This document shows, one piece after another, positions 49,864-59,780 of a stretch of 64,000 bases of DNA. Every line of letters starts with the position of its first letter. The stretch's first letter is position 1. The notes beneath the pieces are model-generated. The model did no database searches. It was not told the DNA's origin and saw only the letters and a program-made list of their open reading frames with translations. A program made the translations under genes and the position numbers. Source of the stretch: Meloidogyne chitwoodi (Eukaryota; Nematoda; Chromadorea; Rhabditida; Meloidogynidae); the NCBI GenBank assembly GCA_015183035.1, contig JACZZP010000014.1:310001-374000 (forward strand), written 5' to 3'.

Positions 49864-52051
49864 TTAATAGCCTGGTGGTGTTCTTGGCTTCGGACAGTGA
49901 TCTAAAAAAGGGAAAATATTTTATAAAATTGTTTAAAACTTACCACAAGATCCAACAGATCCATTAGGTCCTGGAGGGCCTTGAGGCCCGTGTTGGCCAG
50001 GTTTTCCATATGAGCCAGGATTTCCTTGGATAAATAAAAATTATAAAATAATTTTATTATTTTTTACCTTGATCGCCTTGAGGTCCTTGAGGTCCAGGCT
50101 CTCCTGGTTTACCTGAGAAAATGTTAAAATTTAAATAAAATTAATCTATTCCTTTAAATTTAAGTTAAAAAATTTTTTTAAATTAAATTACATAAAAAAT
50201 TCGTGGTCGCAGAGATTCGAACTCTGGCGGGGAAACCCCATCTGATAACTGTAATTTAGCATTCAATCATTGAATACTTCCATTTAGCAGTCAGACGCCT
50301 TAACCACTCGGCCACGACCACTGCACACATAATTCTCTTTTTATTTATTAAATACTCTCCATAAAATTATTATACAGTAAAAAAGTGATATAACAAACCT
50401 TTTTCGCCTGGAGGTCCTGGTAATCCCGGTGGTCCCTAAAATTATTATTAAATTTTTTAAATTGTTTTTCAAAAATTCAAAATTTATTTTTCAAATTTAA
50501 AATAAATTATTAAAATTTTCTCCCACCATTTCACCAGGTCTCCCTGGTGGTCCAGGGGGTGCAACTCCTGGTACATGCTTTCCTGGTTCTCCCTGTAAAT
50601 AAAATAAATATTTACCCAACGATATATTAAAAATGCTGTAAAATCCCTCACTTTATCGCCTGTCCTTCCAGGCATTCCAGGTGGTCCTTGTGGACCTTGT
50701 TTTCCGGTAGGTCCCCTTGGACCAGGCTTTCCAGCTGCTCCAGGCTCTCCTTGTTCTCCAGGATATCCTTTTGGTCCTTTATCTCCTTGGCTTCCAGGTG
50801 GACCTGGTGGCCCTTGAGGACATTCACGAACGCAAGGAGTAGCAGGCGCTGCTGGTGGGGCATCTAAAATAAATTAAAAAAATTTAAACCTAATTTTTGA
50901 AGCAGTGTATACCTTGCCCGGGTTGTCCATTCTGTCCAGGAGAACCGTCTGTAGATTAAAAAAATATTATTTAAAATTTGTCTTTAATTTTTTTACCTTT
51001 TCCTGGTGTTCCATCAGTGCCTGGATCTCCTGGAGGACCTGCAGGGCCAGCCTGACAACCACAACCTATTATATTAAATTTGTAAAAAAATTAAATTTTA
51101 TTTAATTCACTCACATTGCTCTCCACCACCAGTAGCAACAGGCGCTGAAGCTACTGGAGCAGAAGGGGCTGCTGCATAATTTGTAGCTGCAGAAGAGGAT
51201 TCTGACTGGAAAATAGATTATTAATTTTAATAAAAAATAAACTTTAAAAATTGTTTTTTTAATTGTAAAGAAATTAAAATTAACTGCTTCAGATGCTGCA
51301 GTATATGATGATGCTTGTTGTCTTCTAATTTCTCTTCCTTGTAGAGGAATATTATTATTCCCGTCTTGAATAAAATGTCCAAAAAGCCATCGTCCATTGC
51401 CATTAGCAGATGTGCTGCTTCGTTTAAGTCGGTTAACGTGTTCAATTTGGCCTTTACTTGTTTGAACACCAACAACTTCTGACCAGATATGACGATTACT
51501 GCTCTGAAATTATTTTTAAATTTAAATAATCTATAAAATGACAGACTCGACAAAAGTCAATGTCGTTACTAATAGAAGATTGAACCCGCTGAATATATTG
51601 ACAAGCAATTGGCATTAGTAAAACGCAAGCTAACATTGAAACTGTAGAAAGGGCAACAGCAACAAAAGCAATGCGTCGAAAATGCCTATATAAAATTGTA
51701 AACTTAAATTTGCAAACTTGATATTTTTAAGTTTAATTAAGCTGCTTTATAAACTTTATATTTTTAAGTTCTGATTTATAAACCTGAAAAATTATTTTAC
51801 AAACTTAATAAATTTTAATAAACTTGAAAAAAGACATTCTTTTTTATTTCATTTTACAAACTTGATAAAATCAGAATTTTCTTTAAATAAACATTTGTTA
51901 ATCTTTATTTTTAAATAAAATTCTGTTTTAATAAAATAAACATTAAATCAGAATTTTCTAATAAAATATAGAAGAATTAAATAAATTTTTATTACCTTAG
52001 GTCATTTTCACTGAATTCGCCTGCTTTTGTTTTATCCAATTGAGTGGTCAT
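49864..52051 (-). CDS. Cuticle collagen
   Basis: Structural protein of the nematode cuticle. The start at 52051 ([19 protein letters not shown]) follows directly on a TTTTCAG acceptor. A hydrophobic segment ([20 protein letters not shown]) belongs to the nematode cuticle collagen N-terminal domain. A subtilisin-like cleavage site, NRLKR, follows. The Gly-X-Y region then runs through many short exons: [20 protein letters not shown], an interruption with Cys ([16 protein letters not shown]), the long block [19 protein letters not shown] onward to [14 protein letters not shown], and later [13 protein letters not shown] and [19 protein letters not shown]. The tail [18 protein letters not shown] has two Cys for cross-linking. 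The stop is at 49864. More introns than most C. elegans collagens, and one houses a tRNA gene. Confidence 0.9.
50202..50321 (-). tRNA. tRNA-Ser(GCT) with an intron
   Basis: The acceptor stem GTGGTCG (50321-50315) pairs perfectly with CGACCAC (50209-50203), with discriminator G. The D arm is TGGCCGAGTGGTTAAGGC. The anticodon stem TCTGA/TCAGA encloses CTGCTAA with anticodon GCT (50288-50286). A variable arm typical of serine tRNA (GGGGTTTCCCC) and a T arm CAGAG-TTCGAAT-CTCTG follow. An intron of about 34 nt follows the base after the anticodon. It lies in a collagen intron on the same strand. Confidence 0.93.
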
Positions 52052-52054
52052 TGG

Positions 52055-52066
52055 CTGAAAATAAAA
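52055..52066 (-). promoter_or_regulatory. Likely trans-splice acceptor of the collagen mRNA
   Basis: A T-rich tract ending TTTTCAG stands three bases before the ATG at 52051, with no upstream coding exon seen. This is the typical nematode SL acceptor site. Confidence 0.55.
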
Positions 52067-54240
52067 ATAAAATTAAAAATGTGTTATCATAAAAATAAAA
52101 AGTTTGAATAAATTTACAAAAATTCAATAAGTGATTAAAAATGATCACCACAAGAGAAATAAAATATACGTAATTATTTCTATTATTTGTATATTTTCTC
52201 AATTTTTACGGTCACAAATTTCAGAGGAAAATAAACAAGTTAAGATACGGGAATTAGGGAAGAATAGTGAAAGTAATAAAACAAAAAATGAATATATAAC
52301 CTCAGGAAGCGCTCAGATCTGATATTTATAACGATCGAGCAGTAATGAGAATATGAGGGAAAATAAAAGGAAAAGAAGAGGAAAAAAGCTGTGTTTGGTA
52401 AGCATGAATGTAAAGCTGTGCGCATAAGGCTTTATGGGCATTATTTCTATTTAAAATTTAAAAATTAAAATACAAATCAGAATTTTTATAAATTTAAAAT
52501 TATCAGAATTAAAAAAATAAAACTATTTAATTGTGGTTCTAAATGTCAAAACTTTTAATTTAGTTATAAAAAGTTTTGCGCACAGCAAAGAATAAGATTT
52601 CCCAGAACTGAGGAAAAATAACCGGGTTGCCGCTGACGATGTCGACAAGCAACTGAGTTATTTGAGGGAAAATTAGGAGAGGAGGAGGAGAATCTCATTC
52701 CCATCTTCCTAATATTTTTCTTTAATTCCGTGAAGATGGAATGCGAACAAAAAACAACAAAAAATGAGTGAGTTAACACGAAGAGGAAAATGGATTGCTT
52801 TTTTGTTACTCATACTTTGTAATAATAATTTAAAGAGGACGGACACCCATTGTGATGGATGCTAATTAATAGTTTTTGTTTTTTAGTCGCCTTTACTGGC
52901 CTTTAAGTTGTTTTTTTTAATTAAGGTAATAACAGGATTACTATTCTTATCTTTGTAATATTAAAAATTAATTTTTTTCATAGAAATAAATTATTTAGCA
53001 TTTTAGTTATTAATTACTTTGTTTTAAAAAATTAAAGAACAAATTTTTTGCTAGTCGAAAAGCCAATTTTTATTATTAAATATTTTGGCGCACAGCTAAA
53101 TTTTACTATAAGCTTATTGCTTAATAAAAATTCTGATTTGTATTTTTAGTTTAATTAAAATTCTGATTAAAAAATGAATTAAATAAAATGTGTGACAGTA
53201 TGTATTTTTGTTTATAAATCAATGTTTCTGGTTATATTAAAAATAAACTTGAAAGTAACGGAAAAACGACTATAAAACTGTTAAAGTAGAAAAACTATTA
53301 TAATTTAATTAGTGTGTCTGCTAACTGAAAATAATTTAAAAAATATTTTTAATCAAAAGTGCTAATGGACGTTGGTTTTAAGCATTTTATATATTTATAT
53401 TTTTTTTATTTTTATAAAATATTTTTATAGCAAGTTTTGGGGGAATTTATTTAGTCTCTCTTATCGTTCATTTCCAGTCATTTCTAAAAATTCAGGAATT
53501 TACTTGGATTAATGCAAAAACATAAAAATGTTCTTTAGAACGTTAAATAAGATAGAAAAAGTAATAAATTAAAGCTTTATTAAGATAATATCAAAAATAA
53601 AATAAAAAAAATAAAAAATTAATTTTCTCTACGCCTTGGGGGATGAGGGCAATAAAAAAATAATCCGCATTTTTTTATTATTAAGATAAAAATAACATTA
53701 ATAATAAGTTAAATAAACAAGGAAATATTTTTAGAGTTGGGATTTTTTGTTAAAAATTTTAAAAATTTTTTTTAATAAAATATATAAAATTGATCTACTA
53801 GGTTGTTGAAAAAATTAAAAAAATCCAGTTAAGACTTTAAAAAAATAAAATTTTAATTTTCTAAATTTTTATAATTATTATATAATCTAATTAATTTTTT
53901 AAAAATATTTATAAATGTACAGTGTCAAAAATACAAGAAATACAAATCTAGTTGATAAAATGCAAAGCAGTTTTTATTAAGTAGATGTTTTGAAATATTT
54001 ATCTTTGAAAATTACAAAATAAATAATTGTGTCTATTTGTTAAAAATATCCCTTTTAGATGTTTTAAAATTTACCACTTTTGTTCTTTTATTCTTTTCTT
54101 TACTTTCTCTCATTAAAATTATTTTCTCTGATTGTCAATGGAAAAATTTTTTCAATGTTTTTCGGTTTTTAAAAGAAAAAGCGACTTTCCTTGGCTGATC
54201 TCAATTCTTTTATTATTTTTTACTTTAAAATATTTTTTAG
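52067..54240. other. Intergenic, promoter side of two genes
   Basis: 2.2 kb between the divergent collagen and DnaJ genes. No gene supported; short ORFs at 52131-52322 (opens with GTG) and 52564-52779 lack protein-like features. Confidence 0.5.
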
Positions 54241-54251
54241 ATTATTTTTAG
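54241..54251 (+). promoter_or_regulatory. Likely trans-splice acceptor of the DnaJ mRNA
   Basis: ATTATTTTTAG runs directly into the ATG at 54252. Confidence 0.5.
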
Positions 54252-57200
54252 ATGTCAAGAATTCATTGTTTTCGCTATAACAGAAAAGCCCTTTCATATA
54301 CAATTTTGAGTTTTGTAGAAGCATTTCCATGTTGCAGCAGAGTTTATTCTACTTCAAAGTTTAATATAGGATTAATTCAAAAAAGAATAGGAAAAGTTGT
54401 TTGTCAACGTTTTTTTGGCACTTCAGGCCAAAAAAATTTATACGAAATTCTCGAGGTTAACCAAAGTGCAAGTCAGGATGAATTAAAAAGTGCTTTCTAT
54501 AAACTTTCCAAAAAGGTTTAATTTTTAAAAATAATTTCGTACATTTATTTTTAATTTTAAGTATCATCCAGATGTTTCTGGTTCAAGTGAGGAGTCAAAT
54601 AAAAAATTTGTTGAAATTTCTAATGCTTATGAGACACTTAAGGATGAAAAGGTTTTTATTTTTTTCAGGCAATTTAAAATTATTTAAAAAATGTAACCAA
54701 AAAATATTTTTTTAATGAAGATAAACGTTTTAATTTATTTTTTGATTTAGAAGCGTAGAGAGTATGACTTACAATTAGCTGGAGGTTATCGGAGACCAGA
54801 AAGTACTGCTAGGGAAAGAGGACAGCCGACATGGAGCACTGACTTTCATCCTCGCCCTCCATTTAAAACTCAGCAATGGGAAAGGGAATGGAAATGGCAA
54901 TTTGGTGGATCTGAACGGCAAAGGAAACGTCCATTTTCTCCATTTGATGACCTTTTTGGAGGACCTCCACCTCGTGATGCTTCACCTTTTGAGCGATGGC
55001 AGTGGGATCAAGAACGAGTAAGAAGGCAATGGACAGAATGGGAATGGGGACAAGAAATTGAAAGAAGAAAACGTGAAGAAAAGGAATTAAATGAGGTTTG
55101 TATTTTATAAAAAATAAAAATGTTGAACAACATCCGTGGGACCTTTATCCACGGAATGGACGTAGGGGAATGAAATTTAAAAGATTTCCTCGTTAGACTT
55201 ATAATTTTTCTTTAACAATTCTGATTCCTTTAATTGAATATGTTCTAATTGTTAGATTAAATTGGGAACATTTAGGCTTGTACTTATCCAGTTTAGGTAT
55301 CCATCCCATTTATTCGCAGGAAAATATTTTGTCTTTTAGTCATTTTTTGGTGTAACTATTTTCTTGCGAATAAATGGAATATCTAAACTTGGAAGTTACG
55401 ACTATTATAAGGGAAACGTTGTAGACTTATAAGGATTTAAATCTCATAACTTATTGAGTGTAAAAAATGAATAGAAAAATAATTTAATCTAATTAATAAA
55501 TTTATCAAAGCTAAAAACTACAAGTGTTTTTAAAGTATTTAGACTACATAACATGATAATCTACTTAAAATTTATTATCAGATCATTTTATACACAAGGA
55601 TTGGGAAATCCTCCATATCCTTTGCATTTTTGGTAACCATTACAAACTTGGCAAGTAAAGTAATTGCAGCACACTGAAAATGGAAATTCTAATATTTTCT
55701 ATTGTTTGAAAAGAATTTACGTTTTTTAGTAGTTTGAATTGGTTTGAATGTAGTAGGAATGGAAGTTGTTGGCTTGTTTGATGGTTTTGTTGATTTGGAA
55801 GAGGGACTTGCAGTACTTGATGGAGCGGGTGAAGATGATCCAGTTTCTTCTGTTGATCCTGGAGTTGCAGTTGGTCCTCCAGTCGGTCCGGTTGGTCCAG
55901 TTGAAGCAGTTTCTTCAGTTGATCCTGGAGTTGCAGTTGGTCCTCCAGTCGGTCCGGTTGGTCCAGTTGAGCCTGTTGCTTCTGTCGATACTGGAGTAGC
56001 TGTTGGTCCTCCAGTTGGTCCGGTTGGTCCAGTTGAAGCAGTTTCTTCTGTCGATACTGGAGTTGCAGTTGGTCCTCCAGTCGGTCCGGTTGATCCAGTT
56101 GAGCCTGTTGCTTCTGTCGATACTGGAGTAGCTGTTGGTCCTCCAGTTGGTCCAGTTGAACCAGTTTCTTCAGTTGATCCTGGAGTTGCAGTTGGTCCTC
56201 CAGTTGATCCAGTTGAGCCTGTTGCTTCTGTCGATACTGGAGTAGCTGTTGGTCCTCCAGTCGGTCCGGTTGGTCCAGTTGGACCTGTTGCTTCTGTCGA
56301 TACTGGAGTAGCTGTTGGTCCTCCAGTTGGTCCGGTTGGTCCAGTTGAGCCTGTTGCTTCTGTCGATACTGGAGTTGCAGTTGGTCCTCCAGTTGGTCCG
56401 GTTGGTCCAGTTGAAGCAGTTTCTTCTGTCGATACTGGAGTTGCAGTTGGTCCTCCAGTCGGTCCGGTTGATCCAGTTGAGCCCGTTGCTTCTGTCGATA
56501 CTGGAGTAGCTGTTGGTCCTCCAGTCGGTCCGGTTGGTCCAGTTGGGCCTGTTGCTTCTGTCGATACTGGAGTTGCAGTTGGTCCTCCAGTCGGTCCGGT
56601 TGGTCCAGTTGGGCCTGTTGCTTCTGTCGATACTGGAGTAGCTGTTGGTCCTCCATTTGGTCCGGTTGGTCCAGTTGAAGCAGTTTCTTCAGTTGATCCC
56701 GGAGTTGCAGTTGGTCCTCCAGTCGGTCCGGTTGGTCCAGTTGAGCCTGTTGCTTCTGTCGATACTGGAGTTGCAGTTGGTCCTCCAGTTGGTCCGGTTG
56801 GTCCAGTTGAAGCAGTTTCTTCAGTTGATCCTGGAGTTGCAGTTGGTCCTCCAGTCGGTCCGGTTGATCCAGTTGAGCCTGTTGCTTCTGTCGATACTGG
56901 AGTAGCTGTTGGTCCTCCAGTTGGTCCAGTTGGTCCAGTTGAACCAGTTTCTTCAGTTGATCCTGGAGTAGCTGTTGGTCCTCCAGTTGGTCCAGTTGAA
57001 CCAGTTTCTTCAGTTGATCCTGGAGTTGCAGTTGGTCCTCCAGTTGATCCAGTTGAGCCTGTTGCTTCTGTCGATACTGGAGTAGCTGTTGGTCCTCCAG
57101 TCGGTCCGGTTGGTCCAGTTGGGCCTGTTGCTTCTGTCGATACTGGAGTAGCTGTTGGTCCTCCAGTCGGTCCGGTTGATCCAGTTGAGCCTGTTGCTTC

Positions 57201-59017
57201 TGTCGATACTGGAGTAGCTGTTGGTCCTCCAGTTGGTCCAGTTGAACCAGTTTCTTCAGTTGATCCTGGAGTTGCAGTTGGTCCTCCAGTCGGTCCGGTT
57301 GGTCCAGTTGAACCAGTTTCTTCAGTTGATCCTGGAGTTGCAGTTGGTCCTCCAGTTGATCCGGTTGGTCCAGTTGAGCCTGTTGCTTCTGTCGATACTG
57401 GAGTAGCTGTTGGTCCTCCAGTCGGTCCGGTTGGTCCAGTTGAGCCTGTTGCTTCTGTCGATACTGGTGTAGCTGTTGGTCCTCCAGTTGGTCCGGTTGG
57501 TCCAGTTGAGTCTGTTGCTTCTGTCGATACTGGTGTAGCTGTTGGTCCTCCAGTTGGTCCAGTTGAGCCTGTTGCTTCTGTCGATACTGGAGTAGCTGTT
57601 GGTCCTCCAGTTGGTCCGGTTGAACCAGTTTCTTCAGTTGATCCTGGAGTTGCAGTTGGTCCTCCAGTTGATCCGGTTGGTCCAGTTGAGCCTGTTGCTT
57701 CTGTCGATACTGGAGTAGCTGTTGGTCCTCCTGTTGGTCCGGTTGGTCCAGTTGAGCCTGTTGCTTCTATCGATACTGGTGTAGCTGTTGGTCCTCCGGT
57801 TGGTCCAGTTGAGCCTGTTGTCGTTGTTCCTGTTGGTCCAACTGTTGTTGTTGGAGCTATTGAAGACACTCCAGGTGTCGATTCACATTGACAATAGCAT
57901 ACAGGAGGTGTAGTTGGTGGCTCGCATGTTTGTCCAACAATATAATTTATTAATGATAGGATTATTGAAAGAATAATTATTCCTCTCATCTTTCTTTTTT
58001 CAACAATTTTTTTGTTGTGAATTTAATATTTTCCTACTCTTTTTTCAAAGCTTATATATACATTTTGTTTATTATCTATTAACTAACCTTTTATTTTTGA
58101 TGCAAAAATTTATTTATTTTTTATTCATGTGGCATTTTTCATGTGAATTTATCAGAATTTTGTGTTTTAAAATTTTGACTTTCAGTTTTTTCTTGTCATC
58201 TCAAACCTTTTTATTTCTTTATTTTGTTTTATTATTTTTTTGCTTGCTTTTTTTATTTGTTTAATAATATTTCTTTGACCAAACTTTTAAAAATTTTATT
58301 CTGTAAACAATTTTTTGTCAATTTACTCTCCTTATTTTAACGTGTTTTTTTTTTAAACGTGTATTTTTAAAATAATTTTATTGTATATTTTGCTAACAAT
58401 TTTTTAGTAATATTTTTGATTTCATAGCATTCAAATTTTATTTTTATTTAGTTTTATTATTAGTTGTATATATTTTATTAAACTGACTATAAACTCCAAA
58501 CTGCATTTTTCAGAGAGATAAAAAAGATCATTGTTAATATAATTAATAAAGTCAAATCCAACTATTTATTTATCTTTCATCATTTAGGCCATATTACTTT
58601 AAGGATTTGAATACTAACAATTTTTCATTAAATTAAATTTTTTAAAATATATATTATTTAAAACAGAGTAGATGAATTTTAAAACCGAGATACAGTATTT
58701 TTCCTTTTATTTAATAAACTTTAAATATCTATTTTAAAAATTAAAATTTTCTTAAACAAAATTAATTTTTTTACCCTAAGTTATGGATTAAACTACGAAA
58801 AGAATTTCAAGAAAAAAATAAAGAAGAATTTGATAAAATTCGTAGCAATCTCTCTGAAAGAGAATGGCGTGAAAGAGAACAACTTCTTTGGGATATGGCA
58901 TATTCAAAATGGGTAGAACAAAAAGAAAAAATTAGAGAAGATGAGCGTACAAGAACACAACGTAGCGTAATTATATTTCATTTAATTTTGTTAATTCTGA
59001 TATTGTTCTTTTTATGA
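54252..59017 (+). CDS. DnaJ (Hsp40) protein with C-terminal membrane anchor
   Basis: A J-domain co-chaperone that stimulates Hsp70 ATPase. Exons: 54252-54515, 54562-54651, 54751-55095 and 58781-59017. The N-terminal about 70 residues are basic and hydrophobic (possible mitochondrial targeting). The J domain starts [20 protein letters not shown] and has the HPD motif in YHPDVSG, ending [17 protein letters not shown] Trp/Arg/Glu-rich middle ([20 protein letters not shown]) continues into the last exon ([37 protein letters not shown]) and a C-terminal membrane helix ([15 protein letters not shown]). The plan resembles DNAJC4/DNAJC30-type proteins. The last intron (3.7 kb) contains a complete mucin-like gene on the other strand. 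The final exon was joined because composition, frame and splice sites agree. Confidence 0.8.
55285..55395. repeat. Small hairpin repeat
   Basis: CAGTTTAGGTATCCATCCCA...TTTATTCGCAGGAAAATA is followed by its near reverse complement (TATTTTCTTGCGAATAAATG). About 110 bases, MITE-like, in the DnaJ intron. Confidence 0.6.
55588..57989 (-). CDS. Secreted mucin-like repeat protein 2 (nested gene)
   Basis: Exon 1 is 57989-55721 and exon 2 is 55673-55588, about 784 residues. The signal peptide is [19 protein letters not shown]. The head [20 protein letters not shown] keeps the paralogue cysteines. A repeat tract of more than 600 residues has 22- and 19-residue units such as [20 protein letters not shown], with PGSTEETG variants. 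A Lys/Ser/Pro spacer ([17 protein letters not shown]) precedes the splice. The second exon gives [16 protein letters not shown] then [11 protein letters not shown]. The whole gene lies inside the last DnaJ intron on the opposite strand, with its own TATA box. The antisense ORF of 715 codons is a by-product of the stop-free repeat. Confidence 0.85.
58052..58061 (-). promoter_or_regulatory. TATA box of mucin-like gene 2
   Basis: GTATATATAAGC on the minus strand, about 65-70 bases before the ATG at 57989, the same place as in the two paralogues. Confidence 0.6.
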
Positions 59018-59780
59018 TTTATGTTTATGACTTTTTAGGTGAATAATTTATGTTTATTATATTTTTAATTTAAGTTTTTAGTTGAATTGAAAGATATATT
59101 TAGTAAATCTCTTATATAAAATGAAAAAATAAATTTTTATTTTTTATAAATATTTAATTCTTTAAATCAACTTAAAAATACAATTTTCTTAAATTTTTTT
59201 TCTTTTTTTATTTGGATAAAAAACATTAACCGATATATTAAAAAATGGGATAAATAACTCGGTAATTTGTGATTCAACGTAGCTGTTTAAAAGTCCTCAG
59301 TTTATTCTATAAAAGAATCAAAATAGTTTATGAATAGGAATGAGAAAAACATGACAAAAAATCGCAAAATATGACCTAAAACATGACAATTTTTTCCTAA
59401 AATATAACATGAAATATGACAAATTTTTTTAGAAAATTACGACAAAATTTTAAGTATATATATATAACGTAAAACTAATGTTTCCGAACTTTTGAAATAG
59501 TAAAAACATTTAAATATGTTCAAAAACATTTTAGGATTGTTTTTTTTGACGTAATGTGAAGAGAAATATCCATATTTTTATCTACATATAATATGTATAA
59601 TTTTTTATAAACTATTTTTAATGTGCCTAGATTATCATTAACTTTACCTTTTTAATAATATTAAATAAAAAAATATATTTCGTTTAAAATTTTATTGAAA
59701 AACTACAAACTAGAATATAAAATATAAGCGATAGAAATTTAACATATTTTTGGTAACAAAATTAAATTTTTGTCAAATTA
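59018..59780. other. Intergenic, convergent
   Basis: AT-rich; a loose repeat of ACATGACAAAAA-like words at 59345-59455. No gene seen. Confidence 0.5.

Noticed and set aside
55100..55195. Possible alternative last exon of the DnaJ gene ([19 protein letters not shown])
   Set aside because: Composition is protein-like, but there is no AG acceptor before it and the direct read-through hits a stop, so it was not included.
55744..57891. 715-codon antisense ORF over mucin-like gene 2, and similar ORFs at 60058-61944
   Set aside because: Shadows of stop-free repeats. Their start and end follow the repeat borders rather than gene signals.
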